From NCBI GenBank assembly GCA_002790835.1, contig PFVX01000080.1, positions 1-62,318 on the forward strand: a stretch of DNA of 62,318 nucleotides. The letters are read 5' to 3'. Below the pieces are notes generated by a model. The model saw only the letters and a program-made list of their open reading frames with translations. It was not told where the DNA came from and did not search any database. This DNA is from a bacterium CG_4_9_14_3_um_filter_65_15. GTDB lineage: Bacteria > Krumholzibacteriota > Krumholzibacteriia > LZORAL124-64-63. Of this stretch, positions 52,319 to 61,523 are shown piece by piece. Every line of letters begins with the position of its first letter. Position 1 is the first letter of the stretch. Position numbers and translations under genes: made by a program.

Positions 52319-54382
52319 ATGACCGGAACTTCCCGTTTTTCCGCCTGGTTGTGGCCCGTGGGAGCGTTCATCGCGGTATTCGCGGTGGGGCTGCGTCTGC
52401 ATACCCAGGGCTTCAATCTGCTGGACGACGGCCTGTGGGTCCTGGGCGCCCGCGTGATCGCCGACGGCGATCTGTTGTATCGCGATCTGTTCTCGATTTA
52501 CGGCCCCGCCCGCTATTTCTTCCTGTTGCCTTTCTTCCTGGCCTTCGGCAAGAGCGTCCTGGGACTGGCGGTGGCCAAGGCCGCCGGCGACGGGCTGGCC
52601 GCGGTGGTGGGGATGTGGGGCGTGCGCCGCCTGGGCGTGGGCCGCTGGGCATGGTTGGTTCCGCTGGGGGTGATCGTGCTGGCGCCGATCCAGCCCCGTT
52701 ACGTCGCGGCCATGGTGCTGGCCGTTCTGGCCGCCGACACCTTGATGCGGGGGCTGGACCAGCGCCGCGGCATCCTGTTGGGATTGCTCTGGGGCGTGCT
52801 CTCGCTGTTCGGATTGGACATGACGGGGTACGGCGGGGTGATTCTCGGTATGGCCTTCCTAGCGGATCGCCGCTGGTCGTCCCCGGAGGGTGGGGATTTG
52901 GCCGGGCGCACCTGGCTGAACGTGCTGCTGGGGTGGGCGGGGATTCTGGCCGTCACCGCAGTTTTGGCTCTGGTCCTGGGCGTGGCCCGCGACGCGGTCT
53001 GGGACACCATCATTTACCCGATCACCCGGTTCCGGGGCGGCATGGGCCTGTCCTGGTGGAGCGAATTCGGCGATTCGACCAAGCTCGGCGAGACCTTCGC
53101 CACCCTCTACACCGGCGAAACTCTGGGGCAGGTGTGGCCCGGCCAGATCCGGCAGCGGGTCCTGGGGCTGCGGGTGCTCTATGCGCTGATCTGGATCGTG
53201 CCCCCCCTGGGGACCTGGCTGATCGTGCGGGGCCGCAAGGCGGCGTGGGCGCCGGTGGCCGGGCTGGCTGTCGCCGGCTGGGCGACCTTGATCGGCCGGG
53301 GGGATGTCAATCACCTGACCCTGGCCTGGTGCGGCAGTCTGCTGCTGATTCCGCTGATCCTGAAGGAATTGTCCGCGCGCAACCGGCCGCTGGCCGCAGC
53401 GACGGCGATTGTCGTGCTCGGGGCCTGGTGGCCGACCGGCATGGAGAACATCTGGCTGGCCACCCATATCGGGCGTTCGACCCTGGCCCACTGGGATCGG
53501 CCGACCGCCCGCATCAAGCTGGACGCCAAGCGCATCGGCGGCCTGGAGGAACTGCTCGGCTTCGTGCCGACCGATCCGAAAAACCCCCAGCTGACCTGGC
53601 CTGTCCAACCCGGCTTGACCTTCCTGCAGGGGGCGGCCCTGGCGACCGCCCAGACCACGCTGTTGGCCGGTGAAGTCCGGGATCCCCGGCGGGTCATCGC
53701 CGACCTGGAACGCACCCGGCCCCCCGCCATCATCCAGGGTCGAGCCGGGGGCCTGGTTCCGGGCGTCCGCACCTTTCGCGGCCTGGCGCCGGGTATCTAT
53801 CCCTACATCCGCACCCACTACGCCGCAGTGGGGATCTTCACCCTGGACCGCGAGACCTACCAGATCCTCGCCCGCCAGGACGACGGCCCGCGCGTGATCC
53901 CCGACATGGAGCTGAAGTATCAGCTTCCGGGCACCGAGCAGCTCGTGCAGGAGGCGTACACGCCGCTGGTCGCCGGCGACGTCCGGATCGTCCAGACCCT
54001 ACGCATTTACGAGAACGACTTCCGCGGCCTCGTGCTTCGGCTGACCGCGCCGGGGCCCTATCCGCGCACCGTGCCGGTGAAGCTGACCATCCTGGAGGCC
54101 CTGCCCGCGGGGAATTTCGCGGCGAGGGCTACCGGGGTGTACCCGGTGGTTCTGGAAAGCCAGGAGGAGAACAAGGAGTTCCGTTTCGATCCCATCCCCG
54201 GCACGGTGGGCAAGGCCATGGCCTTCGCCGTGTCGGCGCCGGATTCGGGCGCGGTGCCGTTTCGGTTGGTCTGGGATCGTCCGGCCGACCGCGAGGCCCA
54301 CGCGACGGACTTCTTTCCGGATGGCGAGGCCCTGGTGGACGGCCGGCCCGCCGGCGCGGACCTGTACTTCATGGCCTACTGA
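52319..54382 (+). CDS. Polytopic membrane protein, GT-C-like glycosyltransferase
   Basis: A 687-residue protein with about 9-11 membrane helices in the first 390 residues and a soluble C-terminal half. The first external loop has L-L-D-D-G-L-W-V-L-G-A-R, with the D-D pair typical of GT-C transferases that use lipid-linked sugars (PMT/ArnT-like), and D-L-F-S-I-Y-G-P follows. The C-terminal part carries a beta-rich domain. It could transfer sugars onto lipid or protein outside the inner membrane, which is inference. It ends 9 bp from the convergent sulfatase-fold gene. Confidence 0.65.
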   Translation: MTGTSRFSAWLWPVGAFIAVFAVGLRLHTQGFNLLDDGLWVLGARVIADGDLLYRDLFSIYGPARYFFLLPFFLAFGKSVLGLAVAKAAGDGLAAVVGMWGVRRLGVGRWAWLVPLGVIVLAPIQPRYVAAMVLAVLAADTLMRGLDQRRGILLGLLWGVLSLFGLDMTGYGGVILGMAFLADRRWSSPEGGDLAGRTWLNVLLGWAGILAVTAVLALVLGVARDAVWDTIIYPITRFRGGMGLSWWSEFGDSTKLGETFATLYTGETLGQVWPGQIRQRVLGLRVLYALIWIVPPLGTWLIVRGRKAAWAPVAGLAVAGWATLIGRGDVNHLTLAWCGSLLLIPLILKELSARNRPLAAATAIVVLGAWWPTGMENIWLATHIGRSTLAHWDRPTARIKLDAKRIGGLEELLGFVPTDPKNPQLTWPVQPGLTFLQGAALATAQTTLLAGEVRDPRRVIADLERTRPPAIIQGRAGGLVPGVRTFRGLAPGIYPYIRTHYAAVGIFTLDRETYQILARQDDGPRVIPDMELKYQLPGTEQLVQEAYTPLVAGDVRIVQTLRIYENDFRGLVLRLTAPGPYPRTVPVKLTILEALPAGNFAARATGVYPVVLESQEENKEFRFDPIPGTVGKAMAFAVSAPDSGAVPFRLVWDRPADREAHATDFFPDGEALVDGRPAGADLYFMAY

Positions 54383-54391
54383 CCCGGGTCC

Positions 54392-55807
54392 TCAGCGAAT
54401 GTAGCCCAGGGACCGCAGCCGCTTTTCCAGATCCTTGTCCAGGCGTTTGTCCAGCGGCTTCCCCACGCCCCAATGCTCCACCTTGCCGGTTTCCCAACCC
54501 AGGAGCCGCTCCTGCAGGGTCCGCACCTCCGGGCCCTCGCGGGTCCACAGATCGCGATACTCGCCGGGGTCGGCGGCGCGGTCGAACAGGGACCACTGAT
54601 CATGCTCCACGTCGTGGATGAGCTTCCACTTGCCCTGGGTAACGGCCGACAGGAAGGTGCCGCGTCCGGCCACGGGGGTGCCCGCCTCGTCCTTGTTGGC
54701 GGGATAGGCCACCTCATGGAACAGCACGCGGTCGCTGGGATATTCCTCGTGGCCCTGGAGGGCCCCGGCCAAAGATACGCCGTCCCAGCGGAAGTCGGTG
54801 ACGGGAGTGTGCGACAGGCCCATCAGGGTGGGGGCGATGTCCAGCAGGCTCACCGGATCATCCACTTCGGCCGGCGCCAGGCGACCGGGCAGGCTGACGA
54901 TCAACGGCACGTGCAGCAGGGTGTCGAAGAGGTTGCGGGTATGGCCGATCCACCGGTGCTCCATGAACTCCTCGCCGTGGTCGGCTGTCAGGATCACCAG
55001 GGTGTTGTCCCGCAGGCCCAGTTCGTCGAGGTGGTCCAGCAGCATGCCGATGTTATGGTCGGTGAAGGCGATTTCCTCACGGTAAAGGTCGCGCAGGTAG
55101 CGCGTCCCGTCCTCATCCAGCTCGTCCAGGCGCTTGCGCAATTCGGTGATCTTCAGGTCCCAGTTTCGCACCGGCCCGTGATACCAGGCGGTGCGGTCGA
55201 ATTCCGGGTGGTGCAGGTAGTGGGAGTGGGGATCGAAGAAGTGGACGAACATGAAAAAGTGCTGGTCCTGGAGGCGGTCCAGGTCGGCCGTGGCGGCTTG
55301 GTAGACCTTGGGCGAGGAGATGGCGCGGTGGTGGTTGACCACGGCCGATTCGTCGTAGGAATCGAACCCCTGGTTGAAGCCCAGCTTGGCGTCGATCAAG
55401 AAATGGCTCACGACGCCAGCGGTAGCCAGGCCCCGTTCCCGGAAGCGTTCGGCGAGGGTCACGTTGCGGGGCGGCAGGGAATCGAAAAGGTGCAGGACTC
55501 CGGTGCGCGACGGGGTGGTGCCGGTCATCAGCGCCGACATCGAGGGCTGGGTCCACGGCGCGGCGCTGAAGGCGCGGGTGAAGCGCACGCCGCTTTTGGC
55601 CAGTTCGTCGATGCGGGGGGTGGTGTCCAGCCCGGGGTTCAGGCACCCCACGTGGCCTGCACCCATGGTGTCGACGACGATCAGCAGGACGTTCATGTCC
55701 TCCAGGGCTGGCAGGTCGCCCCCGGGCGGCGTGGAACGGCAACCGCCGCAGGCAGCCAGGAACACGACGGCGAACAACAACTTGGGCGGGAAGAACTTCA
55801 CCGACAT
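54392..55807 (-). CDS. Sulfatase-fold lipoprotein without the formylglycine residue
   Basis: A 471-residue protein. ATG 55807 is used; the upstream in-frame TTG adds two residues. A lipobox F-L-A-A-C (C20) makes it a lipoprotein. The alkaline phosphatase/sulfatase fold is shown by V-V-D46-T-M-G-A near 44-50, P-W-T-Q-P-S-M at 84-90, L-T-A-D-H-G-E-E and the L-L-D-I-A-P-T-L motif. In true sulfatases the site reads C/S-x-P-x-R; here it is T86-Q-P-S-M90, so no formylglycine can form. A Thr nucleophile is used by phosphoethanolamine and phosphoglycerol transferases, so a transferase or phosphodiesterase is more likely. Confidence 0.8.
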   Translation of the reverse strand: MSVKFFPPKLLFAVVFLAACGGCRSTPPGGDLPALEDMNVLLIVVDTMGAGHVGCLNPGLDTTPRIDELAKSGVRFTRAFSAAPWTQPSMSALMTGTTPSRTGVLHLFDSLPPRNVTLAERFRERGLATAGVVSHFLIDAKLGFNQGFDSYDESAVVNHHRAISSPKVYQAATADLDRLQDQHFFMFVHFFDPHSHYLHHPEFDRTAWYHGPVRNWDLKITELRKRLDELDEDGTRYLRDLYREEIAFTDHNIGMLLDHLDELGLRDNTLVILTADHGEEFMEHRWIGHTRNLFDTLLHVPLIVSLPGRLAPAEVDDPVSLLDIAPTLMGLSHTPVTDFRWDGVSLAGALQGHEEYPSDRVLFHEVAYPANKDEAGTPVAGRGTFLSAVTQGKWKLIHDVEHDQWSLFDRAADPGEYRDLWTREGPEVRTLQERLLGWETGKVEHWGVGKPLDKRLDKDLEKRLRSLGYIR

Positions 55808-55849
55808 GACCAACTTTCGCGGTGTGCCTCCGGATTGTCGGGGGCGGCG

Positions 55850-55878
55850 TTGCCTTTCGGGAATCCGTCCCGTAAAGT
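55850..55878 (+). promoter_or_regulatory. Likely promoter for the SGNH hydrolase gene
   Basis: TTGCCT at 55850-55855 and TAAAGT at 55873-55878 have a 17-bp spacer, in the 108-bp gap between the divergent sulfatase-fold and SGNH genes. Each box matches the consensus at four of six positions. Confidence 0.45.
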
Positions 55879-55915
55879 TAATGGACGATCAAAACCACGG
55901 CCAAGGGGGATTTTC

Positions 55916-56959
55916 ATGCGCCGCATCATCGCCGTGCCGTTCATGTGGACGGTTTTTCTGGTCTTGCTGTCCGGGTGCGGAGCCGACACCGGTCCCGGCA
56001 GCAAGCCCGGCATCGATCTCGTGGTCGATCTCCAGCCCGCCGCGGATCTTGGCTACGACGTCAGCCGGGTCGTGATCACAGTCGCCGGGTCCTTCGTCTA
56101 CCGCCGGACCGATCTGCTGATCAACGGGAATACCGCCACGGGCTCCATGGGCAATCTGAAGGAGGGCAAGTACACCGTCACGGTGAAGGTGCACGCCGGC
56201 CCGGTGGTCCTGGCCAGCGGATTCCGGTCGCTTTCCGCCGGCACGGAGACCGTGGCATTCACGTGGGTGGATTGGGAAGCCCTCTTCCCGGACCTTCCCC
56301 GCAGCATCCTGTTCATCGGCAACAGCCTGACCTTGACCAACGGCGGCCTCGCCGAGCATTTCCAGGCCATGGCGGCGGATTTCGACCCCCATGTGACGAT
56401 CACCTGCGGCATGGTCGCCCGCGGCGGCATGACCTTGATGAACCACTGGACGATCAACAATTCCGGCGCCGTCGCGGCGGTGGAATCCGGGGAATACGAC
56501 CTGGTCGTGCTGCAACCCAGCCCGGGCAGCGTCATCGATGGGTCCAGCGATTACGCCACGGCCATCAAGAACTTCACCACCCTGGCCCGTGATAACGGCA
56601 GCGAGGCCGTGCTCCTGGTGCCCCACACCTACACGGATGCCCCCGACCAGGCCGGTACCATCGTCCAGCGCCTCCACACGGTGGCCAAGGAGGCCGGGAT
56701 CGACGAGCTGCCCATGAACCAGACGTGGGAGGCCTGGCAGGAGGAGCGTCCGGAAGTCTCGCTCTATACCGATTCCATCCACCAGACGCCCCTGGGAACG
56801 TACCTCTACCTCTGCGTGGCCTACGCGGGGATCCTGGAGACCAGTCCCGTGGGGCTGACCTTCGTCAACGATGAGGGGATATCCGCCACCGACCGCGACC
56901 AGATGCAGTCCCTTGCCTGGGATACGGTGAGCTCGTACCGGGGGTGGACCCCCCAATAG
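55916..56959 (+). CDS. SGNH/GDSL-type hydrolase lipoprotein
   Basis: A 347-residue protein behind AAGGGGGA. It has lipobox L-L-S-G-C (C21), an Ig-like beta domain at about 30-120, and then an SGNH hydrolase. The nucleophile is S137 in F-I-G-N-S-L-T, and D286-x-x-H289 in T-D-S-I-H closes the triad. Such enzymes deacetylate or hydrolyse carbohydrate or lipid esters. Being a lipoprotein it acts outside the inner membrane. Its neighbours give no clear substrate. Confidence 0.85.
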   Translation: MRRIIAVPFMWTVFLVLLSGCGADTGPGSKPGIDLVVDLQPAADLGYDVSRVVITVAGSFVYRRTDLLINGNTATGSMGNLKEGKYTVTVKVHAGPVVLASGFRSLSAGTETVAFTWVDWEALFPDLPRSILFIGNSLTLTNGGLAEHFQAMAADFDPHVTITCGMVARGGMTLMNHWTINNSGAVAAVESGEYDLVVLQPSPGSVIDGSSDYATAIKNFTTLARDNGSEAVLLVPHTYTDAPDQAGTIVQRLHTVAKEAGIDELPMNQTWEAWQEERPEVSLYTDSIHQTPLGTYLYLCVAYAGILETSPVGLTFVNDEGISATDRDQMQSLAWDTVSSYRGWTPQ

Positions 56960-57061
56960 CCGCGGACCCGCAGTCCGTGCTAAGGTGGCCGCGACCGTCC
57001 GGCACTTGGCGTCGAAAATTCATGGTGGGTGGATCGATCCGTCCGCCGCGCGGGGGCTTTC

Positions 57062-58477
57062 ATGATCAAGACCAAGATCATCTGCACCATGGGGCCGGCC
57101 AGCCGCGACCCCGAAATGCTGGCACGTTTGATGGAGGCGGGCATGAACGTGTGCCGTCTCAACTTTTCCCACGGCACCCACGAAGGACACGCGGCGATGA
57201 TCCGGGACATCCGCGCGGTGTCCGAGCGCCTGGGCAAGCCCGTGGCCATCCTGCAGGATCTGGCCGGGCCCAAGATCCGCACGGGTCCGATGGCGGCGGG
57301 CGAGGTGGAGCTGGTCGAGGGCGCCAAGCTGGTGCTGACCAACCGTGACGTGCCCGGCGACGTGAACGAGGTCGGCCTGACCTATCCGGATCTGCCCGGC
57401 AGCGTGCAGGCCGGTGACATCATCCTGCTGGCCGATGGAGCCATGGGCCTGGAGGTCGAATCCAGCGACGCCACGGACATCCGCTGCCGCGTGGTGACCG
57501 GGGGCCGGCTGGGCTCCCACAAGGGCATCAACCTGCCCGGCCGCACCCTGAACGCACCGGTCCTGGGGGCCAAGGACCGCGCCGACCTGGAATTCGGCCT
57601 GGCCCAGGGTGTGGATTTCGTGGCGCTGTCGTTCGTGCGCACCGCCCGGGATGTGGAGACGGCCAAGGAGGCCATCCGCAAGGCCGGCTGCGACACCCCG
57701 CTGATCGCCAAGATCGAGAAATTCGAAGCTTTGGAGAACATCGACGCCATCATCGCCGCTGCCGACGGGGTGATGGTCGCCCGCGGCGACCTGGGCGTAG
57801 AGATCCCCCTGGAGCAGGTGCCTCGGGCCCAGAAAATGATCATCGCCAAGGTCAACACCGCCGCCAAGCCCGTGATCACGGCCACCCAGATGCTCAAGTC
57901 CATGGTCGAGGCGCCCCGGCCCACGCGCGCCGAGGTTACCGACGTGGCCAACGCCATCTACGACGGGACCGACGCCATCATGTTGAGCGAGGAGACCGCC
58001 ATGGGGCGCTATCCCGTGGAGGCGGTGGAGGTGATGTCGCGGGTCGCGGCCGACACCGAGCAGCAGTTCGACTACGAGGGTTGGACCGAGAAATACGCCC
58101 ATTCGGAACACCGTCTCAGCTACGGCGACGCGGTGGCCCACGCCGCGGTGAAGATGGCCGAGGACATCGAGGCCGCCGCCATCCTGACCTGCACCCGCAG
58201 CGGCGGCACCACCCTGCGCGTGGCGCGCCACCGCCCGCGTCAAGTGGTGCTGTCGCTGACCCCCGAGCGCACCACGGCGCTGCGCATGGCCCTGACCTTC
58301 GGCGCGGTGCCGGTGTACATCGACCTGGCCCAGACGGTGGAAGACCTGGAGAAGATGGCCCTGGAGAAGGCCCTGGCAGGCGGCTTCGTTGGTCCCGGCG
58401 ACCCGGTCGTGCTGACCGCGGGCGTGCCGTTCGCCGACAAGCTGGCCACGAACATGATCAAGGTGGTGACGGCGTAG
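57062..58477 (+). CDS. pyk: Pyruvate kinase
   Basis: A 471-residue glycolytic enzyme that makes pyruvate and ATP from phosphoenolpyruvate. Marks include K-I-I-C-T-M-G-P-A-S near 5-14, the NFSHGTHE loop, the active-site peptide I-A-K-I-E-K-F-E near 218, M-V-A-R-G-D-L-G-V-E-I-P near 238 and TATQMLKSM near 275. The length fits the usual bacterial enzyme with its C-terminal regulatory domain. It starts at ATG 57062, 5 bp behind GGGGG. It would drain glucose 6-phosphate arising from glucan phosphorolysis, but this is ordinary central metabolism. Confidence 0.98.
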   Translation: MIKTKIICTMGPASRDPEMLARLMEAGMNVCRLNFSHGTHEGHAAMIRDIRAVSERLGKPVAILQDLAGPKIRTGPMAAGEVELVEGAKLVLTNRDVPGDVNEVGLTYPDLPGSVQAGDIILLADGAMGLEVESSDATDIRCRVVTGGRLGSHKGINLPGRTLNAPVLGAKDRADLEFGLAQGVDFVALSFVRTARDVETAKEAIRKAGCDTPLIAKIEKFEALENIDAIIAAADGVMVARGDLGVEIPLEQVPRAQKMIIAKVNTAAKPVITATQMLKSMVEAPRPTRAEVTDVANAIYDGTDAIMLSEETAMGRYPVEAVEVMSRVAADTEQQFDYEGWTEKYAHSEHRLSYGDAVAHAAVKMAEDIEAAAILTCTRSGGTTLRVARHRPRQVVLSLTPERTTALRMALTFGAVPVYIDLAQTVEDLEKMALEKALAGGFVGPGDPVVLTAGVPFADKLATNMIKVVTA

Positions 58478-58504
58478 CCGGCAAGGCGCGCAGGGAGGTT
58501 TCGC

Positions 58505-58990
58505 ATGAAGATCCAAGCCAACATGATGATCAAAGCCAGGGTGATGGTCGGCCTGTTCCTGTTCGTTCTCGGCGCCTGCTCCTCAGGGCAAAAAGCGCCC
58601 GCGGAAAACGCCAAACCCACGGTCGAGGTGCGGCTCGCGGATCGGGAATCCCGGGACGGGTTCACGGCCATGACCGATGCCGGAACCGGGGAGACCATCT
58701 CCGTGTCCCCGGAAATCACCCTGTCGAACAACGACATCATGAGCGCACAGGCCATTGCCGACAGCGAGGGCGGTCCGGCGGTGGAAGCGGTGCTGAACCT
58801 TTTGGGAACGCAGAAATTCGCCATCTTCACCTCCAACCACATCGGGGAGATGGCGGCCGTCATCGTGAACGGGCAGGTGGTTTCAGCCCCGGTGATCCGG
58901 GCCCCGATCATGAAGGGGCGCGTCATCATCAGCGGGAAATTCACCCAGGGTGAGGCCGAGGGTCTCGCCCGATCCCTGGGCGGGGATTGA
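58505..58990 (+). CDS. Lipoprotein with a SecD P1-head-like domain
   Basis: A 161-residue protein with a GGGAGG ribosome site. The hydrophobic start ends in a lipobox-like L-G-A-C, cysteine at residue 25. The rest matches the head of the SecD first periplasmic domain: L-S-N-N-D-I, G-G-P-A-V-E-A, I-V-N-G-Q-V-V-S-A-P-V-I and S-G-K-F-T-Q-G-E-A. SecD's membrane helices are absent. A free-standing secreted copy of this domain might bind partly exported chains; the role is not known. It lies 27 bp after pyruvate kinase. Confidence 0.75.
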   Translation: MKIQANMMIKARVMVGLFLFVLGACSSGQKAPAENAKPTVEVRLADRESRDGFTAMTDAGTGETISVSPEITLSNNDIMSAQAIADSEGGPAVEAVLNLLGTQKFAIFTSNHIGEMAAVIVNGQVVSAPVIRAPIMKGRVIISGKFTQGEAEGLARSLGGD

Positions 58991-59013
58991 ATAGGCAGCG
59001 CTCCGCGGGGGAG

Positions 59014-59299
59014 ATGCGCATGAACGACGAGTTCTCCAACGTCTATGCCGACGGCGACCTCTCGGGCCTGCCGGCTGGCGCTTTCGACCTCATCCTTTCC
59101 GCCTTCACCTTCGCCAATGTGCCGACGCTGGAGAAGAAACTCGGCCTCTTCACCGCCCTGCGGGGCCTGTTGAGCCCGGAAGGCCGTCTCGTGAACCTTG
59201 TCTCGGCCCCGGAGATCTACACCCACGAGTGGGTGTCATTCTCCACGCGCGATTTTCCCGAGAATCGTCGGGCGGTCAGTGGGGACCGGGTGAGGATAG
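59014..59299 (+). pseudogene. Remnant of a SAM-dependent methyltransferase
   Basis: The frame from ATG 59014 encodes about 95 residues with D-G-D-L-S-G-L-P-A-G-A-F-D-L-I-L-S-A-F-T-F, then L-L-S-P-E-G-R-L-V-N-L-V and E-I-Y-T-H-E-W. This is the middle of a methyltransferase of the class I type. The N-terminal SAM-binding G-x-G-x-G part and the C-terminal part beyond G-D-R-V-R-I are missing; the frame runs on with no similarity. It lies between the SecD-like gene and the next start. It is a decayed gene rather than a working enzyme. Confidence 0.6.
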
Positions 59300-59422
59300 A
59301 TGAATTTCGGGAGGATACCCCGAGTAATCAAGCCGTACCCGTTTGCGCTTGCCCTGGATCTCGGGACGCGGGACCATGGGCGAGAAATTCCGACACACCC
59401 TTCAACCCGACGGAGGGATGCC

Positions 59423-61114
59423 ATGCGCCACCCCCAATTCGCCCGCTGGGCCCTGATTCCGGTCCTTGTCGTGACTTTCGCGGTTTCGACCGCCACGGCC
59501 GGACCCCTGCCCCGGGACGCGAAGAGCCTGCTGCCCGCCGATCCGGCCGCCGTGCTTGTCGTGGCCTCGGTCAACGAGATGATCGATCAGGTCGTCACGG
59601 TGACCGGTGTTTTCGAGGAGGGTGATGGCCTCGAGCGCGAGAAGATCCTCGACGATATCCTCAAGGGCTTCGGCGGATACGCCGCCTTGCTCGACCTGGA
59701 TCGCCCGGTGATCGCGGCGTTCGGGTTGCCGGACATGATGGGCGGAGGCGACCCCCCGGTAACTTTGATCATGCCCCTGCACTCCGGCAGCAGCGTTCCC
59801 GATACGCTTCATTTGGAAGACTTCGATGTGGCCGCCATGGCCCGACGGGGCGACTACCTGGCGCTGTCCACTTACCCGCAGTTCGTACCCGCCGACGCCG
59901 TGCCGGACCTGGCCGGGCACCTTCCCGATGGGCTGGTCGCTCTCAGCCTGGATCTCGAACAGGTGGTCCTGAACTTTCGCCCCTTCATCGAGATGGGTCT
60001 GATGGGCATTCCCACGCGTCCGGCGGACACGCCGCCCGACAGCACCGGCGCATTCAGTCTCGAGGAGGCCCGGGTCATCGGCGACGTCGTCCGCGACCTC
60101 ATGGATGCGGCCACGCGACTGGACTTGGCTGCGGGTATGGAGGGCGACAAGCTGACCTGGGCGGTCGGCCTGGGTGTGAAGCCGGGTTCGGTGCTGGATC
60201 CCGGGCCCCAGCCGGATTTCGACCGAGCCCTGGCCCTGACCTCGGCCCTGCCCGCCGATGCGGACATCGTGCAGGTCCTGGCCTTCGACCAGACGCGCAT
60301 GTTCGATGCCTTCGGCGACTACTACCGGATCACCATGCGTCAGTCGATGGCCGCGCTCGAACCGGAGGTCGGGGAGCGCTATTCCGCCTGGGTCGAATCC
60401 TATCTCCAGAGCATGGATCTGTGGGCCGTGCCCATGGCTGCGGCCCTGCGCGTGCGGGACGACCACATGGCGGTGACGGCCATATCCGAACTCGCCGACG
60501 CGACCGATGCCCTGAACCGACTGAGCGGACTCCTGGACGGATTGAACGCCGTGGGCGTCGGCTTCTCCCTGACCCCCGGCGACGGGGTGACGGTCGCGGG
60601 CGTGGATTTTCGGACCTGGACCATCGATTTCGATCTGGCCCAGTTCCAGGCCATCCTGGAAGCCGATGGCGCGATGGAGACGCCGGGCCCGGCCAACATC
60701 CCGGTGGAGCAGATGGTGGGCTTGCTGCGCAAGATCATGCCGAAGCTGTATCTGGGGGTCTGCAAGGGGCACATGCTCATCGCCTCGGACGAGAACACCG
60801 AGGACCTCGCCCATATGGTGGAGACGGTCAAGGCCGGGCAACTCCACGTGACCATCGGCCAGGTGGCCGCCGCCGCGCATGCCGGCAAGGGCTGTCGGCA
60901 AACGATCAACGGCGATCTCATGTCAATCGTGTCCTGGATGACCGAAATGGTCAACGAGATGGACCCGCAGCAGAAATTGGCCCTCGCCGAGAATCCCATT
61001 CCCTTCCAGAGCGATTTCGCTTTTGAGGCGTCGAATTTCCATTTCTGGTTCGGGATTGATCTGGAGGCGGCCGCCCAGTTGTCCAGGGCCATGGAGGCGA
61101 TGGAACAGGATTGA
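59423..61114 (+). CDS. Large secreted protein, DUF3352-like
   Basis: A 563-residue protein. Of two adjacent ATGs after GGAGGG, 59423 is in frame. The signal peptide is cleaved near A-T-A-G-P (about residue 25). The rest opens with L-L-P-A-D-P-A-A-V-L-V-V-A-S-V-N, as in DUF3352-type secreted proteins, and consists of two similar halves of alternating helices and strands (duplicated V-A-L-S-L-D / L-G-V-C-K-G segments). No catalytic residues are evident. The function is unknown. The next gene starts 32 bp downstream. Confidence 0.65.
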   Translation: MRHPQFARWALIPVLVVTFAVSTATAGPLPRDAKSLLPADPAAVLVVASVNEMIDQVVTVTGVFEEGDGLEREKILDDILKGFGGYAALLDLDRPVIAAFGLPDMMGGGDPPVTLIMPLHSGSSVPDTLHLEDFDVAAMARRGDYLALSTYPQFVPADAVPDLAGHLPDGLVALSLDLEQVVLNFRPFIEMGLMGIPTRPADTPPDSTGAFSLEEARVIGDVVRDLMDAATRLDLAAGMEGDKLTWAVGLGVKPGSVLDPGPQPDFDRALALTSALPADADIVQVLAFDQTRMFDAFGDYYRITMRQSMAALEPEVGERYSAWVESYLQSMDLWAVPMAAALRVRDDHMAVTAISELADATDALNRLSGLLDGLNAVGVGFSLTPGDGVTVAGVDFRTWTIDFDLAQFQAILEADGAMETPGPANIPVEQMVGLLRKIMPKLYLGVCKGHMLIASDENTEDLAHMVETVKAGQLHVTIGQVAAAAHAGKGCRQTINGDLMSIVSWMTEMVNEMDPQQKLALAENPIPFQSDFAFEASNFHFWFGIDLEAAAQLSRAMEAMEQD

Positions 61115-61146
61115 TGAAACCCGGTCCGAGCCGGTAGATCGTCACC

Positions 61147-61464
61147 ATGGGAGCTGGTTCCGAAATGCAGTGCCTGGGTTGTCAGAGGGAGTTCGGCGAA
61201 TCCGACCGGATCGCCACCATGTCCGGGAGCATCATGGGCGACGAGGTCACCGACACCTATTTCCTGTGCCCGGATTGCGGCGTCTATACCGTGGCCCAGT
61301 GGTGGGACGACTTCACCGGTGAAGAGACACTGAAGGTCTCGGGGCCCGTGTCGAGGGAAGACGGAGACACGCAGGTCCAGGTCATCCGGGGATGCGACCA
61401 GCCCTGGAACAAGAAATGCCGCTGTGACGCCCATCGGGACCATTTCAACGACCAACTCGATTGA
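61147..61464 (+). CDS. Small zinc-ribbon protein, function unknown
   Basis: A 105-residue soluble protein. Two cysteine pairs, C9-L-G-C12 and C41-P-D-C44, can form one zinc ribbon, and a C-R-C-D-A-H-R-D-H near the end may bind a further metal. The start is uncertain: ATG 61147 has no ribosome site, while ATG 61165 (residue 7) has GGGAG 11 bp upstream. No family was recognised. Confidence 0.6.
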   Translation: MGAGSEMQCLGCQREFGESDRIATMSGSIMGDEVTDTYFLCPDCGVYTVAQWWDDFTGEETLKVSGPVSREDGDTQVQVIRGCDQPWNKKCRCDAHRDHFNDQLD

Positions 61465-61523
61465 AGCCCCGATCCCGGCAAACAAATGAACCCGGTCTGA
61501 ATCGCAGACAGGAAGGAATGACG

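Noticed and set aside
59402-60901. Minus-strand open frame of about 500 codons opposite the DUF3352-like gene
   Set aside because: Composition is His/Gly/Arg rich as expected for an antisense frame; the plus-strand gene has a signal peptide and ribosome site.
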